Shown: positions 54,243 to 63,171, counted from the first letter of the stretch. The stretch is DNA of 64,000 nt from Cellulomonas carbonis (GCF_014636275.1 NZ_BMEB01000002.1:682001-746000); one strand, 5' to 3'. Notes: a model not told the origin generated them from the sequence alone. Numbers and translations are program-made.

Positions 54243-54497
54243 TCAGCCCGACGCGTCGGCGCACGACGGCTCGTCGTCGGTGCGGAAGCCGACGACCTTG
54301 TGGCTCCCGTCGCAGTACGGCTTGATGCCGGACGCGCCGCACCGGCACAGGGCGACGGTCGCGCGTCGGCGCGGTGCGGGGCTGCCGTCCGCGAGCAGGA
54401 TCTCGACGTCGCCGCGCACGAGGAGCGGCCCGTCGGGGCACGCGGTGATGGACGCCCACGGGGCGGCGACGGCTGCGGACGGCTCGGTGGGGCTCAC
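54243..54497 (-). CDS. CDGSH-type iron-sulfur protein
   Basis: An 84-residue protein whose C-terminal half has CRCGASGIKPYCDGSHK, the three-Cys, one-His [2Fe-2S] cluster site (CXCX2(S/T)X3PXCDGX). The N-terminal half has GPLLVRGDVEILLADG, usual for the small bacterial form. It is likely an electron carrier or iron-sulfur transfer protein. GTG 54497 is divergent from an iron-containing oxidoreductase gene 168 bp away, a pairing that recurs in actinobacteria and suggests they act together. Confidence 0.92.
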   Translation of the reverse strand: MSPTEPSAAVAAPWASITACPDGPLLVRGDVEILLADGSPAPRRRATVALCRCGASGIKPYCDGSHKVVGFRTDDEPSCADASG

Positions 54498-54665
54498 GTC
54501 GGCAGTCAACCTCGACCTCCCGGCTCGCGCGCGTCGAGCGGACGGGCGCTGCGGATGCGACGCCCGCACCCCGCTGGCAGCCTGGTCGTGGACCCGGACG
54601 TCCCGGGCACATCCCAGGCACCGTCGCCGCGGGCGGTTCCGCCGCCCGCACCCAGGAGGACACCG

Positions 54666-55688
54666 ATGCGCCGTCCGACGCCACGCGGACCCCTCAGCAG
54701 CGCGCTGCTCACCGCCCTCGCGGGCGAGCCCGGCCCCGCGCCCGCCGTCGTCGAGGAGGCGCGCCGTGTCGTCGCGTCCGGCACCGACGTGCTGGCCGAC
54801 GACGACGTCCAGATCGCGCTCCTGGTGATGTACGAGCTGCACTACCGCGGCGTGGACGGCGTCGACGACGCGTGGGAGTGGGAGCCGGACCTCCTGCTGG
54901 CCCGCCGGGAGCTCGAGACGGCGTTCGAGGCCGCGCTCCGCGCCCTCGTGCCCGTGCCGGCGACCACCGCGCGCACGGCCGACGAGGTCGCGCGGGCGCT
55001 GTTCGAGTTCACGTCCGCCGACGACGGCCCGAGCGTCTCCGCGTACGTCGCGAAGAAGGCGACCGACGAGCAGCTCCACGAGTTCGTCGTGCAGCGGTCG
55101 ATCTACCACCTCAAGGAGGCCGACCCACACAGCTGGGCGCTGCCGCGCCTGACGGGCCGGCCCAAGTCGGCGCTCGTGGAGATCCAGGCCGACGAGTACG
55201 GCGGCGGGCGCCCCGGGCACATCCACTCCGAGCTCTTCGCGGGCACGATGCGCGCGCTCGGCCTCGACGACGCCGACGGCGCGTACGTCGACGTCGTGCC
55301 GGCCCGGACGCTGGCCTCGGTGAACATGATGAGCCTGTTCGGCCTGCACCGGCGCCTCCGCGGCGCCATCACGGGCCACCTCGCGGCGTTCGAGATGACG
55401 TCGTCGATCCCGTGCCGCAAGTACGCGAACGGCTTCCGGCGCGCCGGCTACGGCGACGACGTCACGTTCTACTTCGACGAGCACGTCGAGGCCGACGCGG
55501 TGCACGAGCAGATCGCGGGCCGCGACCTCGCGGGGGCGCTCGCCGAGCTCGAGCCCGCGGTCCGCGACGACGTGCTGTGGGGTGCCAAGGCCTACCTCGT
55601 GGTGGACGGCCTGGCTGGTGCCGAGATGCTCGCCGCGTGGGAGACCGGGCGCAGCTCGCTGCGTCGTCAGCTGCCGCTCGCGGCCTGA
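54666..55688 (+). CDS. Iron-containing redox enzyme, haem-oxygenase-like fold
   Basis: A 340-residue protein of the Haem_oxygenas_2 / iron-containing redox enzyme family. Candidate metal ligands come in order: YELHYRGVDG (Glu, His), EIQADEYGGGRPGHIHSELF (Glu, Asp, Glu, His) and FYFDEHVEADAVHE (Asp, Glu, His), the pattern of haem-oxygenase-like diiron oxidases. The reaction is unknown. CAGGAGG lies 6 nt before ATG 54666. The last 22 bp overlap the end of the opposing kinase gene. The CDGSH partner could supply electrons. Confidence 0.88.
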   Translation: MRRPTPRGPLSSALLTALAGEPGPAPAVVEEARRVVASGTDVLADDDVQIALLVMYELHYRGVDGVDDAWEWEPDLLLARRELETAFEAALRALVPVPATTARTADEVARALFEFTSADDGPSVSAYVAKKATDEQLHEFVVQRSIYHLKEADPHSWALPRLTGRPKSALVEIQADEYGGGRPGHIHSELFAGTMRALGLDDADGAYVDVVPARTLASVNMMSLFGLHRRLRGAITGHLAAFEMTSSIPCRKYANGFRRAGYGDDVTFYFDEHVEADAVHEQIAGRDLAGALAELEPAVRDDVLWGAKAYLVVDGLAGAEMLAAWETGRSSLRRQLPLAA

Positions 55689-56698
55689 CCGCCGGTCAGC
55701 TCCGCGCGCGCCGCGGCGAGCGCGTGCTCGTCGTCGGCCCAGCCGTGCGCGCCGCCCGCCCCGCACGACCGCGACGCGACCCCGGTCGCGAACCGCAGGC
55801 CCGCCGCGGTGTCCGTCGCGCTCGCGTCGGCCGCGTCCGGGCCGGCGTGGTGCTGCGCCCACCACGCGAGGAGCGCACCGTGCAGCACGTCGCCCGCCCC
55901 GAGGGTGTCGACCACGGCGACGGGGGCGACCGGGACGGTGAGGCGGCGTCCGTCGACGAGCACGTCGACCGGGTCGCCGCCGTGCGACCGGGCGACCACG
56001 CCCGGCCCGAGGCGGGCGACCGCGGCGAGGTCGCCGTCGTCCGTCCCGTCGTCGTCGCCCGCGTGGTCGGGCGGGACGCGGAGGTCCGCCGAGAGCACCG
56101 CGACGTCGACGTGCGCCAGCAGGTCCTCCAGGCCCGGCTTCCACGAGCCGCCGTCGAGCAGGACCGGGATCCCGCGCGACCGCGCGGCGCGCGCGACGGG
56201 GATCGCGAGGTCGAGGTGGTGACCGTCGACCAGGACCGCCGCGACGCCGTCGAGGACGTCGTCCGGGACGCGGTCGTCCTGATCGACCGCGCGGGCGTCC
56301 GTGCCGTCGTCGGCCGCGCGCGTCGCGTTGACCGAGGCGACCGCGCGCTCACCCGTCGCCGCCGTGACCAGCACCGTCGAGACCGCGGGCGAGGCACCCG
56401 GTGCGGCGACGTCGACCACCTCGACGCCGCGGCGCGCGAGGTCGCCGGCGACCACCCGGCCGACGGGGGAGTCGCCCACGCGCGTCAGCAGCCGCGCGTC
56501 CAGGCCGAGCAGGGCGCACGTGACCGCGGCGTTGGTGGCCGGACCGCCCGCGGCGACGAGGAGGTCTCGCGCGACGACCTTCTCGTCGGGTCGGGGGACC
56601 CGGTCGACCGTCTGGACGACGTCGAGCGTCGCGAGCCCGCAGGCGAGCACGCGCGGGGGTGGGGTCACGCGCGCGGGCCGGGTGCCGTCGTCGCTCAC
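55667..56698 (-). CDS. PfkB-family carbohydrate kinase
   Basis: A 343-residue ribokinase-like sugar kinase. Substrate side: ACGLATLDVVQTVDRVPRP and VAAGGPATNAAVTCALLG. Catalytic side: VVDTLGAGDVLHGALLAWW, with the anion hole and base Asp of GAGD. An Asp/Gly-rich loop (GDDDGTDDGD) is unusual. GTG 56698 is preferred because TAGGCT (56706-56711, leftward strand) lies 7 nt upstream; GTG 56665 is the other option. The substrate cannot be assigned. It is divergent from a Gfo/Idh/MocA dehydrogenase, so both may process the same sugar. Confidence 0.9.
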   Translation of the reverse strand: MSDDGTRPARVTPPPRVLACGLATLDVVQTVDRVPRPDEKVVARDLLVAAGGPATNAAVTCALLGLDARLLTRVGDSPVGRVVAGDLARRGVEVVDVAAPGASPAVSTVLVTAATGERAVASVNATRAADDGTDARAVDQDDRVPDDVLDGVAAVLVDGHHLDLAIPVARAARSRGIPVLLDGGSWKPGLEDLLAHVDVAVLSADLRVPPDHAGDDDGTDDGDLAAVARLGPGVVARSHGGDPVDVLVDGRRLTVPVAPVAVVDTLGAGDVLHGALLAWWAQHHAGPDAADASATDTAAGLRFATGVASRSCGAGGAHGWADDEHALAAARAELTGGQAASGS

Positions 56699-56705
56699 GG
56701 GACCG

Positions 56706-56748
56706 AGCCTAGGGTCGTCCCCGGAGAGCCGGGCGTCGCCACTACCGT
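56706..56748. promoter_or_regulatory. Divergent leaderless promoters of PfkB and Gfo/Idh genes
   Basis: Leftward TAGGCT (56706-56711) is 7 nt from GTG 56698. Rightward TACCGT (56743-56748) is 6 nt from ATG 56755. Both fit transcripts starting on the start codon. Confidence 0.5.
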
Positions 56749-56754
56749 TGCCCC

Positions 56755-57762
56755 ATGACGACCGCCGAGGACCCCCGCACCGCACCGACGCTCCGCTGGG
56801 GCGTCCTGGCCCCGGGCGGGATCGCCCACACGTTCGCGAAGGCGGTCCTCGGCCACACCGAGGGCCGGATCGTCGCGGTCGGCTCGCGCAGCCTCGACCG
56901 CGCCGAGCAGTTCGCGCGCGAGTACGACGTCCCGACGGCCCACGGCACCTACGAGGACCTCGTCGCGGACCCGGACGTCGAGGCGGTGTACGTCGCGTCG
57001 CCGCACTCCGAGCACCGCGACCACGCGCTCCTGGCGATCGCCGCGGGCAAGCACGTCCTCGTCGAGAAGTCCTTCACGCGCAACGCGGCCGAGGCGCAGG
57101 AGGTCGTCGACGCGGCCCGGGCCGCGGGGGTCTTCTGCATGGAGGCCATGTGGACGCGCTTCCTGCCGCACGTCGTCGAGCTGCGCGCCGCGCTCGAGCG
57201 CGGCGAGATCGGCGAGGTCGTGAGCGTGCTCGCCGACCACGGCCAGGCCTTCGGCCACCTGCCGTCGACGCACCGCCTGCACGACCCGCGGCTCGCCGGC
57301 GGCGCGCTGCTCGACCTCGGCGTGTACCCCGTCTCGTTCGCGCACCACCTGCTCGGCGCGCCCGACCGGGTCCAGGCGCTCGGCTCGCTCACGCCGACGG
57401 GCGTCGACGGCCAGATCAGCATCGCGCTCGGGTACGGCGAGCGGGTCCAGGCGTCGCTGCACACGACGCTGTGGTCACGCACGGCGACGACGGCCGTGAT
57501 CGGCGGCACCGAGGGCCGCATCGAGGTCGCGAGCGACTTCTACCGCCCGACGACGTTCACGGTCGTGCGTGCCGACGGTGAGCGCCGCACGGTCGAGGGG
57601 CTCGTCGACGGCGGCTTCCAGTACCAGGCCGCCGAGGTCGCGCGGCGGGTCGCGGAGGGTGCGACCGAGAGCCCGCTCATGACGTGGGACATGACGCTCG
57701 ACGTCATGCGGACGATGGACGAGGTGCGTCGGCAGGTCGGCGTCGCGTACCCGGGGGAGTGA
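56755..57762 (+). CDS. Gfo/Idh/MocA-family NAD(P)-dependent oxidoreductase
   Basis: 335 residues. The N-terminal Rossmann domain has RWGVLAPGGIAHTFAKAV and VYVASPHSEHRDHALLAIAAGKHVLVEKSF (EKS, the conserved Lys). The C-terminal domain has GGALLDLGVYPVSF with Asp and Tyr. It resembles dihydrodiol/xylose dehydrogenase-type members, so a pentose or hexose is a plausible substrate. Leaderless start after TACCGT. Confidence 0.92.
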   Translation: MTTAEDPRTAPTLRWGVLAPGGIAHTFAKAVLGHTEGRIVAVGSRSLDRAEQFAREYDVPTAHGTYEDLVADPDVEAVYVASPHSEHRDHALLAIAAGKHVLVEKSFTRNAAEAQEVVDAARAAGVFCMEAMWTRFLPHVVELRAALERGEIGEVVSVLADHGQAFGHLPSTHRLHDPRLAGGALLDLGVYPVSFAHHLLGAPDRVQALGSLTPTGVDGQISIALGYGERVQASLHTTLWSRTATTAVIGGTEGRIEVASDFYRPTTFTVVRADGERRTVEGLVDGGFQYQAAEVARRVAEGATESPLMTWDMTLDVMRTMDEVRRQVGVAYPGE

Positions 57763-57859
57763 CGAGCGGCCGGCCCGGCCGAGGAGGTCGGGCCCGCCCG
57801 CGCGCGGTGGCGTGAGGTGCGTGCGCTGCCGCCCGTGCAGCCGTGTCGGCCGCTGTGGC

Positions 57860-57865
57860 TACCCT
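57860..57865 (+). promoter_or_regulatory. Leaderless -10 box of tmk
   Basis: TACCCT ends 6 nt before GTG 57872. The surrounding CCTGACGCCGTG is identical to that at the Fic-like gene (32883-32894). Confidence 0.5.
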
Positions 57866-57871
57866 GACGCC

Positions 57872-58558
57872 GTGACCGAGGACCGCACGACCGACCGCCG
57901 TGGGCTCTTCGTGTCGTTCGAGGGCGGCGACGGGGTCGGCAAGTCGACGCAGCTCGCGCTGCTCGGGGGCTGGCTCGCCGGTACCGGGCGCGAGGTCGTC
58001 ACGACGCGCGAGCCGGGCGGCACGCCGCTCGGGCTCAGGCTGCGCGAGCTCGTGCTGCACGGCGAGCACATGGGTCCGCGGGCCGAGGCGCTGCTCTACG
58101 CGGCGGACCGTGCGCACCACGTCGACACGGTCGTGCGACCCGCGCTCGCCCGGGGTGCGGTCGTCCTGACGGACCGGTACCTCGACTCGTCGGTCGCCTA
58201 CCAGGGTGACGGGCGCGCGCTCGGCGCCGACGAGGTCGAGCGGCTCTCGCTCTGGGCGACCGAGGGTCTCCTGCCCGACCTCACGGTCCTGCTCGACCTC
58301 GACCCGGCGGTCGGCCTCGCGCGGCTCTCGGGTGCGCCCGACCGGCTGGAGAGCGCGGGCGACGACTTCCACGCGCGCACGCGGCGCGCGTTCCTGGACC
58401 GGGCGGCCACGGGTGGGGACCGGTGGCTCGTCCTCGACGCCGCGGAGCCCGTCGAGGCGGTGCACGCCGCGGTGCGGGCACGCGTCGCGGCGCTCGTGGG
58501 GGCAGAGGGCTCGTCGTCGGCGGTGCCCGGGCCGGCGTCGTCCGGGTCGCGCGCATGA
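57872..58558 (+). CDS. tmk: Thymidylate kinase
   Basis: A 228-residue dTMP kinase that makes dTDP for DNA synthesis. The P-loop is FEGGDGVGKSTQ. The DR(Y/H) motif is VLTDRYLDSSVAYQG, TTREPGGTPLG binds dTMP, and the lid region is GAPDRLESAG. The start is GTG 57872, apparently leaderless. The stop overlaps holB in an ATGA, the usual actinobacterial tmk-holB pair. Confidence 0.96.
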   Translation: MTEDRTTDRRGLFVSFEGGDGVGKSTQLALLGGWLAGTGREVVTTREPGGTPLGLRLRELVLHGEHMGPRAEALLYAADRAHHVDTVVRPALARGAVVLTDRYLDSSVAYQGDGRALGADEVERLSLWATEGLLPDLTVLLDLDPAVGLARLSGAPDRLESAGDDFHARTRRAFLDRAATGGDRWLVLDAAEPVEAVHAAVRARVAALVGAEGSSSAVPGPASSGSRA

Positions 58559-59691
58559 GCGTCTGGGACGACGTCGTCGGTCAGGAGCGCGTCGTCGACG
58601 TGCTGCGCGCCGCGGTGCACGAGCCGTCCGCGATGACCCATGCGTGGCTGGTGACCGGACCGCCCGGTTCCGGGCGGTCGAACGCCGCGCGGGCGTTCGC
58701 TGCGGCGCTCCAGTGCGAGGAGGGCGGCTGCGGCCGGTGCCAGGCGTGCACGACGGCGCTCGCCGGGACCCACGCCGACGTCACGGTGGTCGCGACCGAG
58801 AAGGTCACGTTCACGATCGACGAGGTGCGCGACCTCATCGGCGTCGCGCAGCGCGCGCCGTCGCAGGGCCGCTGGCGCGTCGTCGTCCTCGAGGACGCGG
58901 ACCGCATGACCGAGCGCACGTCGAACGTGCTGCTCAAGGCGATCGAGGAGCCGCCGCCCCGCACCGTGTGGCTGCTGTGCGCGCCCAGCCCGCAGGACGT
59001 CGTCGTGACGATCCGCTCGCGGTGCCGGCGGGTCGCCCTGCGCGTCCCGCCCGTCGCGGACGTCGCGGCGCTCCTCGTGCAGCGCGACGGCGCCGACCCC
59101 GCCGTCGCCGACGCGGCGGCCCGTGCCGCGCAGAGCCACATCGGGCTCGCGCGCCGCCTCGCCCGCGACCCCGAGGCCCGCAGCCGCCGCGCGCGCACGC
59201 TCGAGCTCGCGGCCGCGATCCGGGGCGTCGGCGACGCCGTGCTGACCGCGGGTGAGCTCGTCGAGGTCGCGACCGCCGAGGCCAAGAGCGCGACCGCGGA
59301 CCGCGACGCAGCCGAGCGCGCTGCGCTGCTGCACAGCCTCGGGGCCGACGGCGGGCAGACCCTCCCGCCCGCGCTGCGTGCGCAGGTGCGCCAGCTCGAG
59401 GAGGACCAGAAGCGGCGCGCCACGCGCGCCCAGCGCGACGTCCTGGACCGCGCGCTCGTCGACCTCCTCTCGCTGTACCGCGACGTCCTCGTGCACCAGC
59501 TCGGCGCCGGCGTCGACCTGGTGAACACGGGTGCCGCGGACGTGGTCGAGCGCCTCGCGGGGGAGGGCACGCCCGAGCAGACGATCCGCCGCATGGACGC
59601 GATCGGCGAGGCGCGGACGCGCCTGGCCGGCAACGTCGCACCGCTCCTCGCGGTCGAGGCCATGGCGGTCGCGCTGCGCCCGCAGGGCTGA
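58555..59691 (+). CDS. holB: DNA polymerase III delta-prime subunit
   Basis: A 378-residue clamp-loader subunit. The P-loop is TGPPGSGRSNAARAFA, with Arg instead of Lys as in many delta-prime proteins that do not hydrolyse ATP. A zinc module is GGCGRCQACT. VVVLEDADRMTERTSNVLLK is the Walker-B region, and IRSRCRRVALR follows. It starts in an ATGA overlap with tmk. Confidence 0.95.
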   Translation: MSVWDDVVGQERVVDVLRAAVHEPSAMTHAWLVTGPPGSGRSNAARAFAAALQCEEGGCGRCQACTTALAGTHADVTVVATEKVTFTIDEVRDLIGVAQRAPSQGRWRVVVLEDADRMTERTSNVLLKAIEEPPPRTVWLLCAPSPQDVVVTIRSRCRRVALRVPPVADVAALLVQRDGADPAVADAAARAAQSHIGLARRLARDPEARSRRARTLELAAAIRGVGDAVLTAGELVEVATAEAKSATADRDAAERAALLHSLGADGGQTLPPALRAQVRQLEEDQKRRATRAQRDVLDRALVDLLSLYRDVLVHQLGAGVDLVNTGAADVVERLAGEGTPEQTIRRMDAIGEARTRLAGNVAPLLAVEAMAVALRPQG

Positions 59692-59737
59692 GTCGCGGGC
59701 TGCGCCCGGGGCCCGGTCGGGTGTCAGGGCCACGGGT

Positions 59738-59743
59738 TACCGT
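59738..59743 (+). promoter_or_regulatory. Leaderless -10 box of the exported peptidase gene
   Basis: TACCGT lies 7 nt before GTG 59751. Confidence 0.5.
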
Positions 59744-59750
59744 TCTCCCC

Positions 59751-61298
59751 GTGCTCGTGACCTCCCCCCGGCCCGCCGCCCGCCTGACGGCGCGCACACT
59801 CGTGCGCTCCCTCGCAGGCGGCCTCGTCGCCGTGCTCGCCCTCGCCGGCTGCGTCGCGCCCAAGGAGCAGTCGACGCCGGGCGCTCAGGACGGCTGGAGC
59901 ATCGAGGCCTTCTACGCGCAGGGCGTGGTGTGGGAGGAGTGCGGCGACGCGGAGTGCGCGACGGTGCGGGCACCGCTCGACTGGGACGACCCCGAGGAGG
60001 GCGGGATCGACCTCGCCCTCAAGCGCCACCGCGCCACGGGTCCGGCGGACGAGCGCATCGGGTCCCTGCTCATCAACCCGGGTGGACCCGGCGCCTCGGG
60101 GGTCGAGTTCCTCGACTACGCCGTCGCGAGCACGTTGAGCGACCGGCTCCTCGCGGCGTACGACGTCGTCGGCTTCGACCCGCGCGGCGTGGGGTCTTCG
60201 AGCGCGGTCGAGTGCGGCGACGACGCGGAGGTCGACGAGTTCTTCGCGGAGTACCGGCCGATCGAGAGCCAGGCGGACCTCGATGCGGCGCGGGCCGTCG
60301 TCCGCGAGTTCGGCGAGACGTGCGCCGAGGACACCGGACCTCTGATCGGTGAGATCGACACCGCGAGCGCGGCGCGTGACATGGACCTCATCCGGGCGCT
60401 GCTGGGCGACGAGCAGCTCTACTACGCGGGCTTCTCGTACGGGACGCTCCTGGGTGCGGTGTACGCCGACCTGTTCCCGGACCGTGTCGGGAGGCTCCTG
60501 CTCGACGGTGCGCTCGACCCCTCGAACGGCAGCGACGAGTTCGTCGCTGGTCAGGCCGAGGGCTTCGAGGACGCACTGCGGAGCTACGTCGAGTACTGCC
60601 TCGCCGGCCAGGGCTGTCCCCTGACGGGCGACGTCGAGGACGGACTCGACCAGGTGTCAGCACTCGTCGACCGGATCGGCGAACGTCCCCTGCGGGCCGG
60701 CGACGGGCGCGAGCTGAACAGGCGGATGGCGTTCTACGGCCTGGCAGCTGCTCTCTACGACGACGAGAGCTGGAGCTATCTCACGCTCGCGCTCGAGGAG
60801 GCCTTGACCCGCGACTCCGGGCAGACCCTGTACCAGCTCGCCAACCTCTACCTCCGCCGTGATGCGGACGGGACGTACACGAGCAACATGATGGTCGCGT
60901 TCAATGCGATCAACTGCCTGGACTACGCCACCGTGGAGAGGGGCTTCGACGAGTTCTCGGCGTTCGCCGACGAGCTCGAGAAGGTCGCCCCGACCTTCGG
61001 GACCTCTTTCGCGGAGGTCACGTGCGAGTCGTGGCCCGTCGAGCCGGTCGGCGAGCGCGACACGGTCGACGCACCGGGTGCCGCGCCGATCCTCGTCGTG
61101 GGCACGACGGGCGACCCGGCGACCCCCTACGAGTGGAGCGTCGCGCTGGCCGAGCAGCTCGAGTCGGGGACCCTCCTCACGTGGGAGGGCGAGGGTCACA
61201 CGGCCTACGGGCGCGGTGACGCGTGCGTGACCGAGACGGTCGACGCCTACCTCGTGGACGGGGTCGTCCCCGAGGACGGGGCCGTCTGCGGGCGCTGA
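59751..61298 (+). CDS. Exported alpha/beta-hydrolase, tripeptidyl aminopeptidase-like lipoprotein
   Basis: A 515-residue S33-type peptidase. The N-terminal signal ends in lipobox ALAGC (Cys34). The oxyanion segment is LLINPGGPGASG, the nucleophile Ser229 is in YYAGFSYGTLLG, the Asp is in VVGTTGDPATPYE, and the His is in GEGHTAYGRG. The TAP C-terminal domain is present. It would remove N-terminal tripeptides or related groups from peptides outside the cell. Similar exported proteases follow tmk-holB in Streptomyces. GTG 59757 is an alternative start. Confidence 0.93.
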   Translation: MLVTSPRPAARLTARTLVRSLAGGLVAVLALAGCVAPKEQSTPGAQDGWSIEAFYAQGVVWEECGDAECATVRAPLDWDDPEEGGIDLALKRHRATGPADERIGSLLINPGGPGASGVEFLDYAVASTLSDRLLAAYDVVGFDPRGVGSSSAVECGDDAEVDEFFAEYRPIESQADLDAARAVVREFGETCAEDTGPLIGEIDTASAARDMDLIRALLGDEQLYYAGFSYGTLLGAVYADLFPDRVGRLLLDGALDPSNGSDEFVAGQAEGFEDALRSYVEYCLAGQGCPLTGDVEDGLDQVSALVDRIGERPLRAGDGRELNRRMAFYGLAAALYDDESWSYLTLALEEALTRDSGQTLYQLANLYLRRDADGTYTSNMMVAFNAINCLDYATVERGFDEFSAFADELEKVAPTFGTSFAEVTCESWPVEPVGERDTVDAPGAAPILVVGTTGDPATPYEWSVALAEQLESGTLLTWEGEGHTAYGRGDACVTETVDAYLVDGVVPEDGAVCGR

Positions 61299-61326
61299 GC
61301 AGCCGCGCGCTCAGGGCGGACGGCGC

Positions 61327-62007
61327 TCAGCCGTCGGCGCCGCCACGGGCGGCGAGGAGGTCCTCGAGCACCGCGATCTCGGCCTCCTGGGCGCGGGCGA
61401 TCGACCCGGCGAGGTCACGGACCACCTGCTCGCGCGCCTCCTGCGCGGCGTGCTCCGCCATGTCGACCCCAGCGACGTGGTGGTCGATCATGAGGGTGAG
61501 GAACAGGCGCTCGGCGTCTGTCCCCTCGAGGCCCGCGAGCTCGTTGAGCTCGGCCCGGGTCGCCATGCCGGGCATGAGCCCGTCGGCCGTCAGCGCGGCG
61601 GCCTCGTCGTCGTGCCCGTGCTCGCCGTCGGACATCCAGGTCATGGCCGGCTCGCGGACGTTCTGCGGCAGCCCCCACGACTCGAGCCACCCGTACATCT
61701 GCCCCGCCTGGTGCTGCTGCGTGAGCTGGATGTCGAGCGCGAGCGAGCGGATCTCGGGGTCGTCGGTCGCCTCGCGGACGAGGGTCGCCATCTCGACGGC
61801 CTGGAGGTGGTGGTCCTGCATGTCGCGCGCGAACCCCGCGTCCACGGGGCTCACGGCCTGACGCGACCAGAGCAGGACGACGACGGCGGCCAGCACGAGC
61901 AGCGCGCCGACCACGGCCGCCGCGACGGCGCGGCGCGACCTCCGGGTCGCCGCGGCGGTGGTGACGCCCTCGGGCCCGCCGTCGGCGGCCGGCGCCGCGC
62001 CCGTCAC
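61327..62007 (-). CDS. DUF305 family exported protein
   Basis: 226 residues. An N-terminal membrane helix (VAAAVVGALLVLAAVVVLLW) precedes two DUF305 halves with His pairs, FARDMQDHHLQAVEMA and LMIDHHVAGVDMAEHA, plus a His/Asp-rich loop, DGEHGHDDEA. The fold is ferritin-like helical, and the His clusters suggest copper or other metal binding. GTG 62007 overlaps the DUF3105 stop (GTGA), so the two are one operon; this pair is common in actinobacteria. Function is not established. Confidence 0.92.
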   Translation of the reverse strand: MTGAAPAADGGPEGVTTAAATRRSRRAVAAAVVGALLVLAAVVVLLWSRQAVSPVDAGFARDMQDHHLQAVEMATLVREATDDPEIRSLALDIQLTQQHQAGQMYGWLESWGLPQNVREPAMTWMSDGEHGHDDEAAALTADGLMPGMATRAELNELAGLEGTDAERLFLTLMIDHHVAGVDMAEHAAQEAREQVVRDLAGSIARAQEAEIAVLEDLLAARGGADG

Positions 62008-62645
62008 GCGACCGGCGTCCCGACGCCCCCGAAGCACGCGGCACCCGGCTCCGGGGTCTGCTCGCCCTGGAGGTACCGCTCGAGGAAGACGTCGACGCGC
62101 GGGTCGTCGGCGGACTCGAGCTCGAGCTGGTGGCCCCACGCGGTCAGCACGACCGGCGCGTCGAGGTCCTCGTAGGGGCTCACGAGCGCGTACGCCTCGC
62201 CGGTCGCCTTCTCGGTGAGCGCCGCGACGTCGTCAGCCGGGAGCGACGGGTCGTAGGCGATCCAGACGGCGCCGTGCTCGAGCGAGTGGACGGCGTTCTC
62301 GAGCGGCACCTCCTCGTCGTAGACGCCGCAGTTGAGCCACGCCGCGCTGTGGTCGCCACCGGCGGGGGGCGCGGTCTCGTACTCGACCGGGCCCTCGACG
62401 TGGTTGGCCGGCAGACCCTCGAACACCTCGACGCCCTCGATGGGAGCCGACGCGGCGGCCTCGAGCTCGGCGTTCTGCCGCGCCTGGTTGACGATCGGGA
62501 CGGCAGCGGCGCCGACGAGACCCACGACCACGGCGCCCGTGGCACCCCAGATCACGAGGCGCCGCTTGCGGTCGGCGCGCTCCTGCTCGGCGCGGAGCGC
62601 GGCGAGACGCGCCTCGCGGTCGCGGTTCTGCTGCTGCTTGCTCAC
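62004..62645 (-). CDS. DUF3105 family membrane-anchored protein
   Basis: 213 residues: a charged Gln/Arg/Glu-rich N-terminus, one helix (LVIWGATGAVVVGLVGAAAV), and the DUF3105 domain with PAGGDHSAAWLNCGVYDEE and ENAVHSLEHGAVWIAYDP, conserving Cys and several His. Likely extracytoplasmic. GAGGAG lies 6 nt before GTG 62645. A promoter and palindrome lie just upstream. Confidence 0.92.
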   Translation of the reverse strand: MSKQQQNRDREARLAALRAEQERADRKRRLVIWGATGAVVVGLVGAAAVPIVNQARQNAELEAAASAPIEGVEVFEGLPANHVEGPVEYETAPPAGGDHSAAWLNCGVYDEEVPLENAVHSLEHGAVWIAYDPSLPADDVAALTEKATGEAYALVSPYEDLDAPVVLTAWGHQLELESADDPRVDVFLERYLQGEQTPEPGAACFGGVGTPVA

Positions 62646-62676
62646 GTGACTCCTCGCGTGGACGGCCCGACGGCGG

Positions 62677-62728
62677 GGTTGATGCTTCAACCAACTCGAC
62701 GATAACCGGTGGGTGCCGGAGCGCCCAA
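62677..62728 (-). promoter_or_regulatory. Promoter and candidate operator of the DUF3105-DUF305 operon
   Basis: On the leftward strand TTGGGC (62723-62728), an 18-bp spacer and TATCGT (62699-62704) form a good promoter. Directly downstream, at about +1 to +16, is the perfect palindrome GGTTGA-AGCA-TCAACC (62677-62692), well placed for a repressor. Confidence 0.55.
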
Positions 62729-62910
62729 GCCCCCGTCCGCCGGACGGAGGTGAGCGGTCGCGGCCCGGCGACGCGACGGACGGTACCGCGGCCGGCTGAG
62801 GAGACCGGACCCTCGACCACCCTCGACCGCGTCCGGGACCTTCGCCCCTCGCTCCGGCCGCGCGCCGGGCGGAGCGTGGAGGTGCAGGGCCCCTCGGGAG
62901 GGAGCACGCC

Positions 62911-63171
62911 ATGACCACCTCGGTCGAGCACCCGGAGCACCGTCCACGCCGGTGGGACGACCTCACCGACCGCCAGAAGACCGGCGTGCTCATCGGGGCG
63001 TCGGTCCAGCTGGCGCTCGCGGCGACCGCCTGGACGGACCTGTGGTTCCGTCCCGCGGCGCAGGTCCGCGGGAGCAAGTCCGTGTGGGCCGCGGTGATCG
63101 CGGTGAGCTGGGTGGGCCCGGTCCTGTACCTCTGGCGCGGCATCCGGCACCGCGTCCCCGCGATCCCGTAG
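62911..63171 (+). CDS. PLDc_N-like small membrane protein
   Basis: 86 residues with two helices (GVLIGASVQLALAATAWTDLWF and WAAVIAVSWVGPVLYLW) joined by RPAAQVRGSKSVWAAV, as in the phospholipase-D N-terminal small-protein family. Function unknown. GGGAGGGAG precedes ATG 62911. It stands alone between the DUF3105 promoter region and the terminator at 63195. Confidence 0.8.
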   Translation: MTTSVEHPEHRPRRWDDLTDRQKTGVLIGASVQLALAATAWTDLWFRPAAQVRGSKSVWAAVIAVSWVGPVLYLWRGIRHRVPAIP

